Under the pieces are notes generated by a model. It was not told where the DNA came from. It was given only the letters and a program-made list of their open reading frames with translations, and did no database searches. A stretch of 64,000 nt of DNA from NCBI RefSeq assembly GCF_036231355.1, contig NZ_CP109496.1, forward strand, positions 372,001-436,000, in the 5' to 3' direction. The first letter of the stretch is position 1. Every line of letters starts with the position of its first letter. Positions 26,289 to 35,022 of the stretch are shown one piece after another. This DNA is from Streptomyces sp. NBC_01431 (GTDB taxonomy: Bacteria > Actinomycetota > Actinomycetes > Streptomycetales > Streptomycetaceae). The translations under genes were made by a program, and so were the position numbers.

Positions 26289-27089
26289 GTGATCAATTCG
26301 TACGCGGGTTCCGACGATGCTGAAGTAGCGATAGCCGGGGCGCGGGCCGGCGCACATGTGGTCCGCGCCATGTACGCCCAGCAGCTCAACCGCATCGACA
26401 AGGGCGCCGGGGACTTTGCCACCGCCGCCGATGTGGAGGCCGAAAAGGCGATCCTCGGCATCATCCGTGCCGCACGGCCCGATGACGCGGTGCTCGGCGA
26501 GGAGGGCGGGCAGCAGGGTGCCACCGGCGCTGTGCGCCAGTGGTTGGTGGATCCCCTGTGCGGCACACTGAACTACGCCGTCGGCAACATGTTGGTGGCT
26601 GTCAACGTGGCGCTGCGCGATGGGGCGGCCGCGGTGGCCGACCCGTTCAGCGGCGAGGTGTTCTTCACCGACGGGGAGTCTGCCTGGGTGCGGCAGGACG
26701 GGGCTGATGACGCCGTGCTGACGCCCTCGTCCGGTACCCGTCTGGTGGACGTCAACCTGGATCCGCCGTTTCCGAATGCACCCGGGTTCCGGGCGGTGAA
26801 TCTGCTGGCCCACTCTGAATTCGTCGGGTGTTTCCGGCCGCGGGTCGTGTCCACGACGCTGGCGCTGGCTTGGGTTGCTGCCGGCAAACGCGCCGCGTAT
26901 GTCACCGATGGCGGCGACCTGTCCAGGAGTGTGCACTTCGCCGCCGGCATCGCTGTATGCCGAGCCGCGGGATGTGTTGTCACCGGGATCGACGGTGGCC
27001 CGATTGGTGAATCGGGTCGTGGGCTTGTGGTCGCCGCGGACAACGAGACCCACGGGCTGCTGGTGTCGATGATGCGCAGCCGAAGGTAA
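26289..27089 (+). CDS. Inositol monophosphatase-like protein, altered metal site
   Basis: A 266-residue IMPase-superfamily protein. The first metal region is recognisable (GDFATAADVEAE, GEEGG with Glu71-Glu72). Motif DPxDGT reads DPLCGT, so the second Asp is Cys91. Motif WDxAAG reads VHFAAG, so Trp-Asp is Val215-His216. Two of the canonical metal ligands are therefore replaced, which suggests an inactive or re-purposed enzyme. The GTG start has a weak ribosome site. The gene lies close behind a methyltransferase on the same strand (77-base gap) and may be co-transcribed with it. Confidence 0.8.
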   Translation: MINSYAGSDDAEVAIAGARAGAHVVRAMYAQQLNRIDKGAGDFATAADVEAEKAILGIIRAARPDDAVLGEEGGQQGATGAVRQWLVDPLCGTLNYAVGNMLVAVNVALRDGAAAVADPFSGEVFFTDGESAWVRQDGADDAVLTPSSGTRLVDVNLDPPFPNAPGFRAVNLLAHSEFVGCFRPRVVSTTLALAWVAAGKRAAYVTDGGDLSRSVHFAAGIAVCRAAGCVVTGIDGGPIGESGRGLVVAADNETHGLLVSMMRSRR

Positions 27090-27270
27090 TCCAAGGGAAG
27101 CCGATGAGGTGTTTGCTCAGCCAGGTCTTGGTCTCGGCAGTGTTGTGGGTGGCGCTGTCACGCACCAGGTGCACGCCGGATCGGGTGGGTACGGCCTTGT
27201 CGATACGGATCAGGACTTCTTGACCTCGATCGCACGGTGGTGGCGGTGGAGTTGGGATATCCACGTGGCA
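27090..27270 (-). pseudogene. IS630-type transposase fragment
   Basis: The minus strand reads IHVR-like DKAVPTRSGVHLVRDSATHN then TAETKTWLSKHLIGFPW, matching the DDE core of IS630 transposases (IHLV.DN..THK...V..WL). Both ends are missing. Confidence 0.7.
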
Positions 27271-27400
27271 GCGCCACCCTTAAGTCCTGGGGAAGTATGG
27301 CGTGTTGACCGAAGTATTCCGTCATCGCTGCCTTCCGCCCAGAGTGCCGAGAAACGGCGCCGCGGCGGCCGCGATCGCAGTAACGGTGGCGGCCGAGGCG

Positions 27401-28178
27401 TCATCCGGGCTGGCCGATACCGCGGTCACGGTCCTTGGCCGTCGGTGGTCGCCGCGGCTGTTGTTCCGCGATGACCGCCCAGTCGTCTGCCCCGTGACCG
27501 TCGGCGATGGCTTGATCGAAGACAGCGTGCAGCAGCTGACCGATCGGGAGCGGAGTGTCGTGGTCGGTGGCCGCATCGAGGGCGAGGTGGAGGTCCTTGC
27601 GGCCCAGGATCGTGGTGAATCCGGCTGGCTGGTAGCGCCGTTCGGCGATCATCGACCCATAGCCTGCGTAGACGGCTCCCGGGAAGAGTGTCGAGGTCAG
27701 CAGTTCGACGAACTGCCCGGAGTCGACACCGGCGCCTTCCGCGAGGCTGACGGCCTCGCCCAGTGACTGAATTGCGCAGGCGATCAGATGGTTCCCGAGG
27801 ATCTTCACGATGTTGGTCTGCTCCGGACGTTCGCCGAGTCGCCACGTCCGCGAGCCGATCACATCGAAGAACGGCTGCACGCGGTTGATCTGCCTGCCCT
27901 CACCGGCCGCAAGGATGTTGAGTGCTCCGGCTTCGGCGACCGGAACACGGCCGAAGACCGGTGCCGCGACATACCCGACACCGGACTCGGCGTGCGCTGC
28001 GCCGACCCGGCGAGCCAGGCCGGCACTCACCGTGGCGAGGTTGACGTGAACAATCCCGGCCGGGATCTGGGAGAGGACACCGGAGTCGATGAACGTCTCG
28101 GCGACGGCCCGGTCATCGGACAGGACCGAGAAGACCACCGGCGAGTGCATGGCCTCGGCGACCGAGGCGGCACGTCGC
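27401..28178 (-). pseudogene. NAD(P)-dependent hydroxyacid dehydrogenase, N-terminally truncated
   Basis: About 250 residues of a 6-phosphogluconate-dehydrogenase-like/beta-hydroxyacid dehydrogenase. Present are SPVVFSVLSDDRAV, the VNLATVS region, APVFGRVPVAEAGAL, the catalytic Lys region VKILGNHLIACAIQSLGEAV and C-terminal GRKDLHLALDAA. The first 40-50 residues with the GxGxxG dinucleotide motif are missing. In-frame residues RRAASVAEA before the first ATG show the homology continues a little upstream and then stops abruptly near 28180. It cannot bind NAD(P)H normally and is probably a rearrangement product. Confidence 0.75.
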
Positions 28179-28611
28179 CACCGCGCGGGTGCACGTCCTG
28201 GACGCCGACACCGTCAACCGCGAACTACCCATCGCACGCAAGGCGATCCGCTGATCCGAAACCGTGCCCGAGCCCCGAGAAACGCGGCAACCTCACCGAT
28301 TGGTTCGCGGCTGCCGACCCCGTCGGCACCTGCTCACCGCCCGCACTTACCGCACCGAAACGCACCGAAACGCCCCAGCGCTTCACCGTCTGAAGGCAGG
28401 CCGTCGGCTGCTCCACCACCGCTGGCGGACGCGGCCGGCCCACAGGGAATCCCCACTCTGACGCGCCCTCAAATCCGCCATCTCCGACAACGTGACAGCG
28501 CCACTTCGCCAGCACGGGGCCGTTTGAGTGGGACCGCCGGGCCTCCCGGTGCCTCGGCGAGCACCGCGCGTTAGACCGGACACCCCATCCCACGAGAACG
28601 GGAGAAACCCG
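28179..28611. other. Gene-free stretch
   Basis: A short plus-strand tail (VHVLDADTVNRELPIARKAI, then a stop) looks like the end of an unknown decayed gene joined to the truncated dehydrogenase. The rest shows no coding signal. The ribosome site of the next small gene ends the region. Confidence 0.4.
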
Positions 28612-28857
28612 ATGCGTGTCCGCTCCATCGTCACCGCCCTGCTCCTGGCCGGCGCAGCCGTCATCCCCTTGTCCAGCCCGAGCACCGCGAAGCCCAACCC
28701 GACGCCTTTCGGGTCCTGCCAGCGGGAAGGGGCAATGTCCGTTGGAGGACAGGGGTTCTACACCTGCACCCAAGGCCGGTACATCCCGCGTGACTGTGTC
28801 CCCGGCGCCCGGCCCGTGCAGATCAGCGAGGACATCGTCATGTGCACCGACGAGTGA
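28612..28857 (+). CDS. Small secreted cysteine-containing protein
   Basis: An 81-residue protein with a clear signal peptide (MRVRSIVTALLLAGAAVIPL, cut near STA) and a mature part with four cysteines: SCQREG, YTCTQG, RDCVPG and VMCTDE. The spacing and the aromatic/Gly pattern resemble a small chitin-binding (CBM14-like) module, which is a guess from pattern alone. The ribosome site GGGAGAAA fixes the start. Confidence 0.65.
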   Translation: MRVRSIVTALLLAGAAVIPLSSPSTAKPNPTPFGSCQREGAMSVGGQGFYTCTQGRYIPRDCVPGARPVQISEDIVMCTDE

Positions 28858-29606
28858 CGGCGCTCGCCGCCCGGCGCGGAGCCAGGTACCCCACAACACG
28901 GCCCGCACTCACCAGCGGTGCCCGGCCACCCCGGCCGGGCACCAGTTGCACGACGGTGCCATACAGGGCGCGGCAGTCGCCGGACAGGGCGTAATGGCAG
29001 GCCACAGACCGCGGCCGAGCGGTTCATCGAACTGCCCGCCGGACACCGCAAGACGGTCAGCGACTTCATCATCACTCAGGTAGGCCGGGGGTGACTTCAC
29101 CCATCAGCTCACCGATGGCGTACTCGCCCGCCGCAAGGCTTCTGGCCGTCGTGGCCCGGGTGATTCGTGGCCCGGGTGATCAGGTCGCGGACCTGATCAC
29201 CCGGTGCCTCACCTCCCACCCTCGCTTTCTCACCAGGCAGGCGAGTTGCGTCGGTGCCATCGTCAGTCGTCGCCCACCGCGAGCAGGATCACGAAGTGCT
29301 CGGCGCAGGTTCCCGCACCGACGACATCGATGCCCTGCCGGGTGACGAGCGGCCACGCACAGCGGTTGCCCACAGCCGCCGTGTTCGTGACCCAGCTCGC
29401 CCCCCCAGCCCACCAACTTCGCTTCTCGCGTCTCCGCCTGCTCCGCGCGAACACGGTCCCGAAGAAGGCGCCGCGAGTAGACGAGGTTGAGCTGGTGCGG
29501 GTCGGTGCAGCCGCGTTGTCGGGGCTTTTGAGGCGCGCCGTGGCCGCCCCGGTGGCAGACGCCGTGGCCGCCCCGGTGGCAGTAACTGCCCCACGTCGTG
29601 CTTCAA
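28858..29606. other. Gene-free stretch
   Basis: About 750 bases with no intact gene. Frames on both strands are long only because of the high GC content. The imperfect direct repeat GGCCGCCCCGGTGGCAG occurs twice near 29548-29585. Confidence 0.4.
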
Positions 29607-30989
29607 CTATGGCGTCGTCAGGCCCCAGAACAGGGCCCAGGCCAGGAACAGTGTGCTCGCGAGACCCAGTAGCCCGAGTCGGGCATTGGTCCAGCCGGAG
29701 ACTGACGTCCTGACGCGCCACCAGCCCACCGCTGTCGCCACGGCCGCCAGTGCCGTCCCGGCTGTCAGAAGTTGCAGGACGAGCCAGAACACCGGACGGT
29801 TGCCAAACACCGGGCCAGGGGTCAGCGTCATCGTCACGAAGCCGAAGTAGCCCAGGAAGCCGAGCAAGGTGGCCAGTCCTGCCGCGGCCAGCCAACGCGG
29901 TGCCCGGCCCGCCCCGGGAGCACACGGGCGCCTGCGCAGGAGGCGTACCAGTTCCCCCAGCAGATGTGCCGCGAACGAGACGACCATGAGTACGAATGCT
30001 GCGGTCTGAGCTCCGGATGCCTCGTATGCAGGTAGAGGAGCCAGAGCATGGCTTCGCCTCGCTTGATGAGGTAGCGCATCGTTGGTCCGGTGTCCGTGGC
30101 CCGCGACCCAGGCTGCCATGGTGTCGACGTAGCCAGGCACCAGTTGCTCGCCCCGCTCGAACCCGTCCCTGGAGGTGTGCAGTTTGTGATCGGCATGCGG
30201 GAAGAAGCGGAGGGTCACATCGGTGTTCCCGCCGTCCCCCAGTGCCTTCGCGATCGCCACGGCGCTCTCCGCCGGTGGCGACTGTTGGTCGTCACCCCAC
30301 ACGGCGAGGACCGGCTGGCGCAACCGCCGCAGCGCGGGCAGCGGGTCGTAGTCCGCCTCGGGGAGCAGGCGTGCGTCTGCGAGGAACCGCGTGCCGGTGA
30401 CGGGTACGGTCCGCAGCAGCGATCCCCCGACGCCTTCGTGCCGCAGCTTGTTCTCCAGGGACCACGCCGATTGCCGGGCCGGGGACACCCCGGATGCTCC
30501 TACCAGGACCACATACGAGACATCTGCCGAGCGTGAGGCCGCGAGCGGAACAACCCAGCCGCCTTCGCTGAAACCCCAGAGCCCGACCTTGCCGGGATCC
30601 ACATCGGCGCGCCCGTGCAACACCTGGACACCCGCCAGGGCGTCGTCAGCGAGTTGGGCATAGGACCGCTGTGTGAGCGAGTATCCCGTGGTTCGTTTGT
30701 CGTAGCTGAGGACCACGAACCCGGCCCGTGCCATGGCCTGTGCCTCGGCGCGGTACTTCGCCCGGGTCTCCGGGCCCGAACCGTGCACCAGCACGACCCC
30801 GGGCCGCCGTTGTCGTGCCGCCCCCGCCGGTGCGGTGACCGTGCCATGCAGCGTCACGTCCCCACTGTGGAACTCCACACTCTGCTCGATGTCCTGCACC
30901 GCCCGCGCCGGACCCGCCACGGCCGCCCCGCTTGCCGTCGCCACAGCTGCCAGCGCCACGACCAGACACATAACCAACCAGGCCCGCAT
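29607..30989 (-). CDS. Alpha/beta hydrolase with C-terminal membrane domain
   Basis: A 460-residue protein. The signal peptide or anchor covers 1-30. A serine-hydrolase domain follows with oxyanion VLVHGSGPETR, nucleophile Ser141 in WGFSEGG, an acid in VWGDDQQSPP (near 237) and His in HADHKLH. From about 325 there are four membrane helices, for example AAFVLMVVSFAAHLLGEL and WLAAAGLATLLGFLGYFGFV. The catalytic domain is probably outside the cell and held at the membrane. Esters or acyl-peptide bonds are likely substrates. The ATG is chosen for AGGGGGCGGA upstream. Confidence 0.85.
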   Translation of the reverse strand: MRAWLVMCLVVALAAVATASGAAVAGPARAVQDIEQSVEFHSGDVTLHGTVTAPAGAARQRRPGVVLVHGSGPETRAKYRAEAQAMARAGFVVLSYDKRTTGYSLTQRSYAQLADDALAGVQVLHGRADVDPGKVGLWGFSEGGWVVPLAASRSADVSYVVLVGASGVSPARQSAWSLENKLRHEGVGGSLLRTVPVTGTRFLADARLLPEADYDPLPALRRLRQPVLAVWGDDQQSPPAESAVAIAKALGDGGNTDVTLRFFPHADHKLHTSRDGFERGEQLVPGYVDTMAAWVAGHGHRTNDALPHQARRSHALAPLPAYEASGAQTAAFVLMVVSFAAHLLGELVRLLRRRPCAPGAGRAPRWLAAAGLATLLGFLGYFGFVTMTLTPGPVFGNRPVFWLVLQLLTAGTALAAVATAVGWWRVRTSVSGWTNARLGLLGLASTLFLAWALFWGLTTP

Positions 30990-31414
30990 TCCGCCCCCTG
31001 ACCGCCAAGACTTCCCGCCCGAAAGCCTCGGCCGGTTTCCCCCTTCGTCAATCGTGCTGCGCAAGGCAGCAGCAACCCATCCAGCAAGCCCCCTAACGTT
31101 GAAGGGGGATACCACCACCCATCTCCCGAGCCAGCCAGCGGACCGAGCGGCGACGGCACCGGCCACCTCCACGAAGAACAGCCGAGCCGCCCCATCTCTC
31201 CCGCCGACAGTGGGAGTTCAGGCCCGAGCAGCAACGAACAATCGCCCACATACGGAAAGCGGATGCCGTCTGAGCGCAGCGACGGCGCCTGGAAGAGGCC
31301 GCGAGGAGGTGGCGCGGCTGTGGGAGGAGCCGTCGAAGCGGTGGTGCGGCGCGCCGAGACCGTCCCCGGCCAGATGTTCGGCGTGGTCGAAGCCGCCGGG
31401 CTCGTCCTGGTCCT
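30990..31414. other. Intergenic stretch
   Basis: No gene is supportable. It should hold the promoter of the membrane hydrolase and the 3' end region of the HxlR gene. Confidence 0.35.
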
Positions 31415-31795
31415 TCAGCAGTCTCCCGGGACGCCCGAAACAACCTCGTCGGTTTCGGACTCTCGGAATTCCACCACGGCCGCGCCGTGCTCGTGAGCCC
31501 ACTCGGTCAGCACGGCGATCGGCTTCACCAGCGTCCGGCCCAAGTCCGTCAGCACGTACTCGATCCTCCCGGCCTCGGCATGGCGGTCCACCAGGCCGTA
31601 CCCCTGCAACCGCCGCAGCGTCTGGGTCAGCACCTTCCGCGAGATTCCGCCGATCAGGTCGACCAACTCACCGTGTCTGCATGGTTTCCGGCTCAACGCG
31701 AACAGCACGACCACCGCCCACTTGTCGGCGATGATCTCGATCGCCAGCCGAGCCGGGCAGTCGGCGAGGAAGACACTGCCGGAGTACTCACGCAT
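31415..31795 (-). CDS. HxlR-family transcriptional regulator
   Basis: A 126-residue winged-helix protein. Cys13 in LADCPARLAIEII, the recognition region ISRKVLTQTLRRLQGYGLVD and the wing RIEYVLTDLG are typical of HxlR. The conserved N-terminal Cys suggests sensing of electrophiles or oxidants. It is divergent from the deacetylase/NmrA pair and probably regulates it. Confidence 0.9.
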   Translation of the reverse strand: MREYSGSVFLADCPARLAIEIIADKWAVVVLFALSRKPCRHGELVDLIGGISRKVLTQTLRRLQGYGLVDRHAEAGRIEYVLTDLGRTLVKPIAVLTEWAHEHGAAVVEFRESETDEVVSGVPGDC

Positions 31796-31884
31796 GCCCC
31801 TGACGGTAATCCGTTGTCAGGAACCCGGAGGTACCTACCGCCTCACTAGCGTCCACGGCGCAAGCTACCGAGCAGGGGAACCGA
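31796..31884. promoter_or_regulatory. Divergent promoter with AGGTACCT palindrome
   Basis: A perfect 8-bp palindrome AGGTACCT (31829-31836) inside GGAGGTACCTACC lies in the middle of the HxlR/deacetylase gap. GTAC-centred sites are common HxlR targets. Confidence 0.5.
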
Positions 31885-32709
31885 ATGAGAGCACAGACCC
31901 AATGGCCGGGCGGGCGGAAGGTCGTCGCGCTGGTCACCGTCGCGCTGGAGCTGTGGTCACCGGGGCACTGGCCCGCCTACGCGCCGATGGCCGCGGCGTG
32001 GCCGGTGCCCGGCGTCGACGACACACACAGCACCTCCTGGGCGGACTACGGCGTAACCACCGGCATCTGGCGGCTGCTCGATGTCCTCGGTGACCTGCCC
32101 GCCACCGTCGGCGTCAATGGGCTGGTGGCCGAGCGGCACCCCGAGACCGTCATGGCCGTACACGAGGCGGGTCACGAGATCGCCGCACACTCCTGGGCCC
32201 AGGAGGTGGTGCCCGCGCTGCTCGATGTCGATGCCGAGCGGACCAACATCCGTCGTTGCACCGACATCCTTCGCCAAGTCACCGGCGTTCGCCCGACGGG
32301 CTGGATGAGCCCACGCGCCACCGGTTCGAGGCACACTGCCGACCTGCTCGCCGAGGCCGGCTACCGCTGGACCGGCGACCACAGCGACCACGACCTCCCA
32401 CAGGTGCTGTCCACCGCTCACGGTCCGCTGGTCTCCCTCATGCACAGCGACCACTCCGACGTCCGCGACGCTGCGGCCGGTCCGTACGCCTACCGCGACC
32501 TGCACCGTGAGCTACTGGACCAGGTGCTCGCCGCCCCCGGCCCAGGCGTCTTCCACCTGACCATCCACGCCCACGTAGGAGGCCGACCGCTCCTCGCGGG
32601 CATGGTCGGCCAGATCCTCGACCACATACGTGAGTCCGGCGACGTCTGGGTTGCCACCCACACCCAGCTGGCCGAACACGTCCTGACACACCAGGGAAGC
32701 ACGCCATGA
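31885..32709 (+). CDS. Polysaccharide deacetylase-like (PuuE/allantoinase type) protein
   Basis: A 274-residue NodB-fold protein: VALVTVALELWSPGHWPAYA, then WADYGVTTGIWRLLDVLGDL, HEAGHEIAAHSWAQE, the GWMSPRATGSRHT region and HLTIHAHVGGRP. The lack of a signal peptide and the trimmed metal motif resemble cytosolic amide hydrolases such as PuuE more than wall deacetylases. The start has CAGGGGAA upstream. Its stop overlaps the next start as ATGA, so the pair is co-translated and may act on the same small molecule. Confidence 0.8.
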   Translation: MRAQTQWPGGRKVVALVTVALELWSPGHWPAYAPMAAAWPVPGVDDTHSTSWADYGVTTGIWRLLDVLGDLPATVGVNGLVAERHPETVMAVHEAGHEIAAHSWAQEVVPALLDVDAERTNIRRCTDILRQVTGVRPTGWMSPRATGSRHTADLLAEAGYRWTGDHSDHDLPQVLSTAHGPLVSLMHSDHSDVRDAAAGPYAYRDLHRELLDQVLAAPGPGVFHLTIHAHVGGRPLLAGMVGQILDHIRESGDVWVATHTQLAEHVLTHQGSTP

Positions 32710-33632
32710 CCCACGTCCTCGTCGTCGGCGGCACCGGAGCCATGGGCCGCCACGTGATCCAACATCTGTTGGCCACCACCGACGCCACCATCATCGTCCC
32801 CACCCGCCACCCGGAGTCCACCCACGCCACCGAACTCGCCGCCACCGCGCCCGACCGCGTGCGACTGGTCCGCTCCGACCCGGCGGCCCTTGAGGTCCTG
32901 ATCGGGCGGGCCGACCACGTGTTCGCCAACACCGATTTCTTCGCGACGGGCAGCGCCGTGGGCGAGTATCGGCAAGGGCTGCACTTGCTGGCCGCGGCGG
33001 AGCGAGCGGGAGTGGAGCGTTTCATCTGGTCCTCGTTGGACAGCGCGGTGTCCCTGACCGGCCGCCCCGTCCCGCACTTCGACAGCAAAGCCGCCGTCGC
33101 CGCCCACATCGGCCTGATGCGATCGGAGGAAATGCTCCGCAGGGAGACCGACGGCTGGTACACAAACCACGTCTCCGTACTGACCACCGCGCCGTACTTC
33201 GAAAACCTGCGGGACCGACTCACCCCCCGACCGAACGGCCGGGGCGGCCTGACCTTCCGGCTCCCCCTCGGCGCCGCCCACTACCCGCTCGTCGCCCTCG
33301 ACGACATCGCCTGGTTCGCGGTCCACATGTTCGACAACTGGCAGTCCTGGGGCGCCCGCGACCTCGCGGTGATCGGCGACAGCCTCACCGGCGACGAGAT
33401 CGCCGCTACCTTCGCGCAGGTCACGGGCACCCCCAGCACCTACATCCCGATGCCGCACGACGACCTGCACGCCGCCGTCCCCGACTTCAGCCACGATTAC
33501 GCAGCGATGTTCCAGTTCTTCGCCGACCGTGACCTCTACGCCCAGGACCGGGACATCAACCTCCTGCGCCGCCTGCACCCCGACTTGATGACCTTCGAAG
33601 ACTGGCTCCACCACACCGGATGGACGGGATGA
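32706..33632 (+). CDS. NmrA-like NAD(P)-binding oxidoreductase
   Basis: A 308-residue atypical SDR: VLVVGGTGAMGRHVIQHLL at the N terminus (GxxGxxG), ARAGVERF-type AERAGVERFIWSS, and NHVSVLTTAPYFENL where NmrA proteins have their substrate pocket. It reduces or senses an unknown compound. It is translationally coupled to the deacetylase gene and presumably under HxlR control. Confidence 0.85.
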   Translation: MTHVLVVGGTGAMGRHVIQHLLATTDATIIVPTRHPESTHATELAATAPDRVRLVRSDPAALEVLIGRADHVFANTDFFATGSAVGEYRQGLHLLAAAERAGVERFIWSSLDSAVSLTGRPVPHFDSKAAVAAHIGLMRSEEMLRRETDGWYTNHVSVLTTAPYFENLRDRLTPRPNGRGGLTFRLPLGAAHYPLVALDDIAWFAVHMFDNWQSWGARDLAVIGDSLTGDEIAATFAQVTGTPSTYIPMPHDDLHAAVPDFSHDYAAMFQFFADRDLYAQDRDINLLRRLHPDLMTFEDWLHHTGWTG

Positions 33633-33765
33633 CCGCACACATGTCAGCCACCGTGCCCCGGCCATCTCGCGCCCCGCCATGACATCGTGTGGCTGGACGT
33701 CCGTGTCGCCGCCATCCCACACTCTGATGACCTGCACGTAGTCAGGATGAAAGAGGTTAAGAGGT

Positions 33766-34310
33766 TCACTGACCCGTGGCGGCTTCTTCCGCACGCGGCC
33801 GCTGAATGATCTTCAGCCGGCCGAACGCCAGGAGCCCTTGACTGCCCCCTTCGTAGCCGTAGCCGCTCGCACCGCGACCGCCCAGGGGCGCGTCCGGGGC
33901 GGCGCCCGCAGTGCAGTTGAGGGAGACGCTGCCCGCGTTGAGAGAACGGCACAGGCGGTCCGTCCGTCCCGGATCGCCGAAGACGTAGGCGGACAGTGCG
34001 TAGTCGGTGCTGTTCGCCAAGGCGATCGCGCTGTCTTCACCGTCGTAGGCGACGACGGGCGCGATGGGCCCGAACGGCTCCTCCAGCAGGACGCGGGCAT
34101 CCACCGGAACATCCGTGATGACCGTGGCCGGGTAGTAGCGGCCGCTCCGGTCCGAAGGAGCACCCCCGAGCCGCAACCGGGCTCCTCGGCGCACCGCGTC
34201 GAGAACCAGTCCGTGGACTGCCTCCACCCGGCGGGCGTTGTTGAGGGGGCCCATCGTGCCCGGCGCGCCGGACGGGTCCTGCTGGATCTGGGATCTGAGG
34301 TCCAGAGGAA
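33766..34310 (-). pseudogene. Aldehyde dehydrogenase C-terminal fragment
   Basis: About 180 residues from the end of an ALDH: MGPLNNARRVEAVHGLVLDA, YYPATVITDVPVDARVLLEE, PFGPIAPVVAYDGEDSAIAL, ANSTDYALSAYVFG and GGRGASGYGYEGG near the C terminus. The NAD-binding half and the catalytic Cys segment are missing. Homology ends near 34310, where IS3-type sequence begins, so an IS event probably removed the 5' part. Confidence 0.85.
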
Positions 34311-34330
34311 GTGGTGCCGTGCCGGGTGGG

Positions 34331-34905
34331 AAGCAAGTACACGAAGCGGTACACAAAGCGGTCCACGAAGCAGTACTCGGACGAGTACGAGCGCGACGCG
34401 ATCGAGGTCGTGAGCCCGTGCGCTCGGGGGCTCGGGGGCTCAGGGGCTCGGGGGCTCGTCCAGACGGAGGGTGATTGATGTCGCCCGCGAGTTGGGCATC
34501 AGCTCCGAGAGTCTGCACTGGTGGGCCAAGAAGTCGCGGGTCACGGACCCACGGGGCACGGAGCCGCGGACCCACCGGTAACGGAGCCGTGGGTCACGGA
34601 ACCTGCGAGAACACCGGCTCAGGCGGTGCGAGTGCGGCCGAGCGGGACGGGGAGCTCAAACAGCCAGCCGCGGCTTCCACGCTGTCCGCCTCGGCATGAA
34701 AGCCGTCGGGCCCTGTGATTCACACCGGCCGCAGGGCAGGTTGGAGTACCCCTCGGCCCAATTGCGCGACTGAATCGAGGAGTTGGGTCCGCGGCGAAGC
34801 ATGGGGCGGGCCGGGACCTGCTTGGACAACGCGGCGGCCGAGTCGCTCTTCGCCGTCCTCAAAGAGGAGATCGGCACCCGCTTCCGGCCCGGCCCAACCC
34901 CAGCC
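34331..34905 (+). pseudogene. IS3-family element remnant (orfA and orfB pieces)
   Basis: An orfA-like start, SKYTKRYTKRSTKQYSDEYE then RDAIEVV, is followed in another frame by VIDVARELGISSESLHWWAK. Further on, an orfB piece reads SMGRAGTCLDNAAAESLFAV then LKEEIGTRF. The intervening sequence is replaced by short repeats (GCTCGGGG and ACGGAGCC types). The integrase core is mostly gone. Confidence 0.8.
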
Positions 34906-34916
34906 CGCACCCCGCC

Positions 34917-34944
34917 CAACACCCCAACACCCCAACACCCCAAC
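34917..34944. repeat. ACCCCAAC octamer tandem repeat
   Basis: Three perfect ACCCCAAC units preceded by a partial one, at the end of the IS3 remnant. Confidence 0.8.
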
Positions 34945-35022
34945 AAGCCACCCCCGCCCCTCGCGGCCGGAGGCGGGAGTCCGGGAACCATGGTCGTCAG
35001 GTGGGAATGTGCGTTTCCTCGT

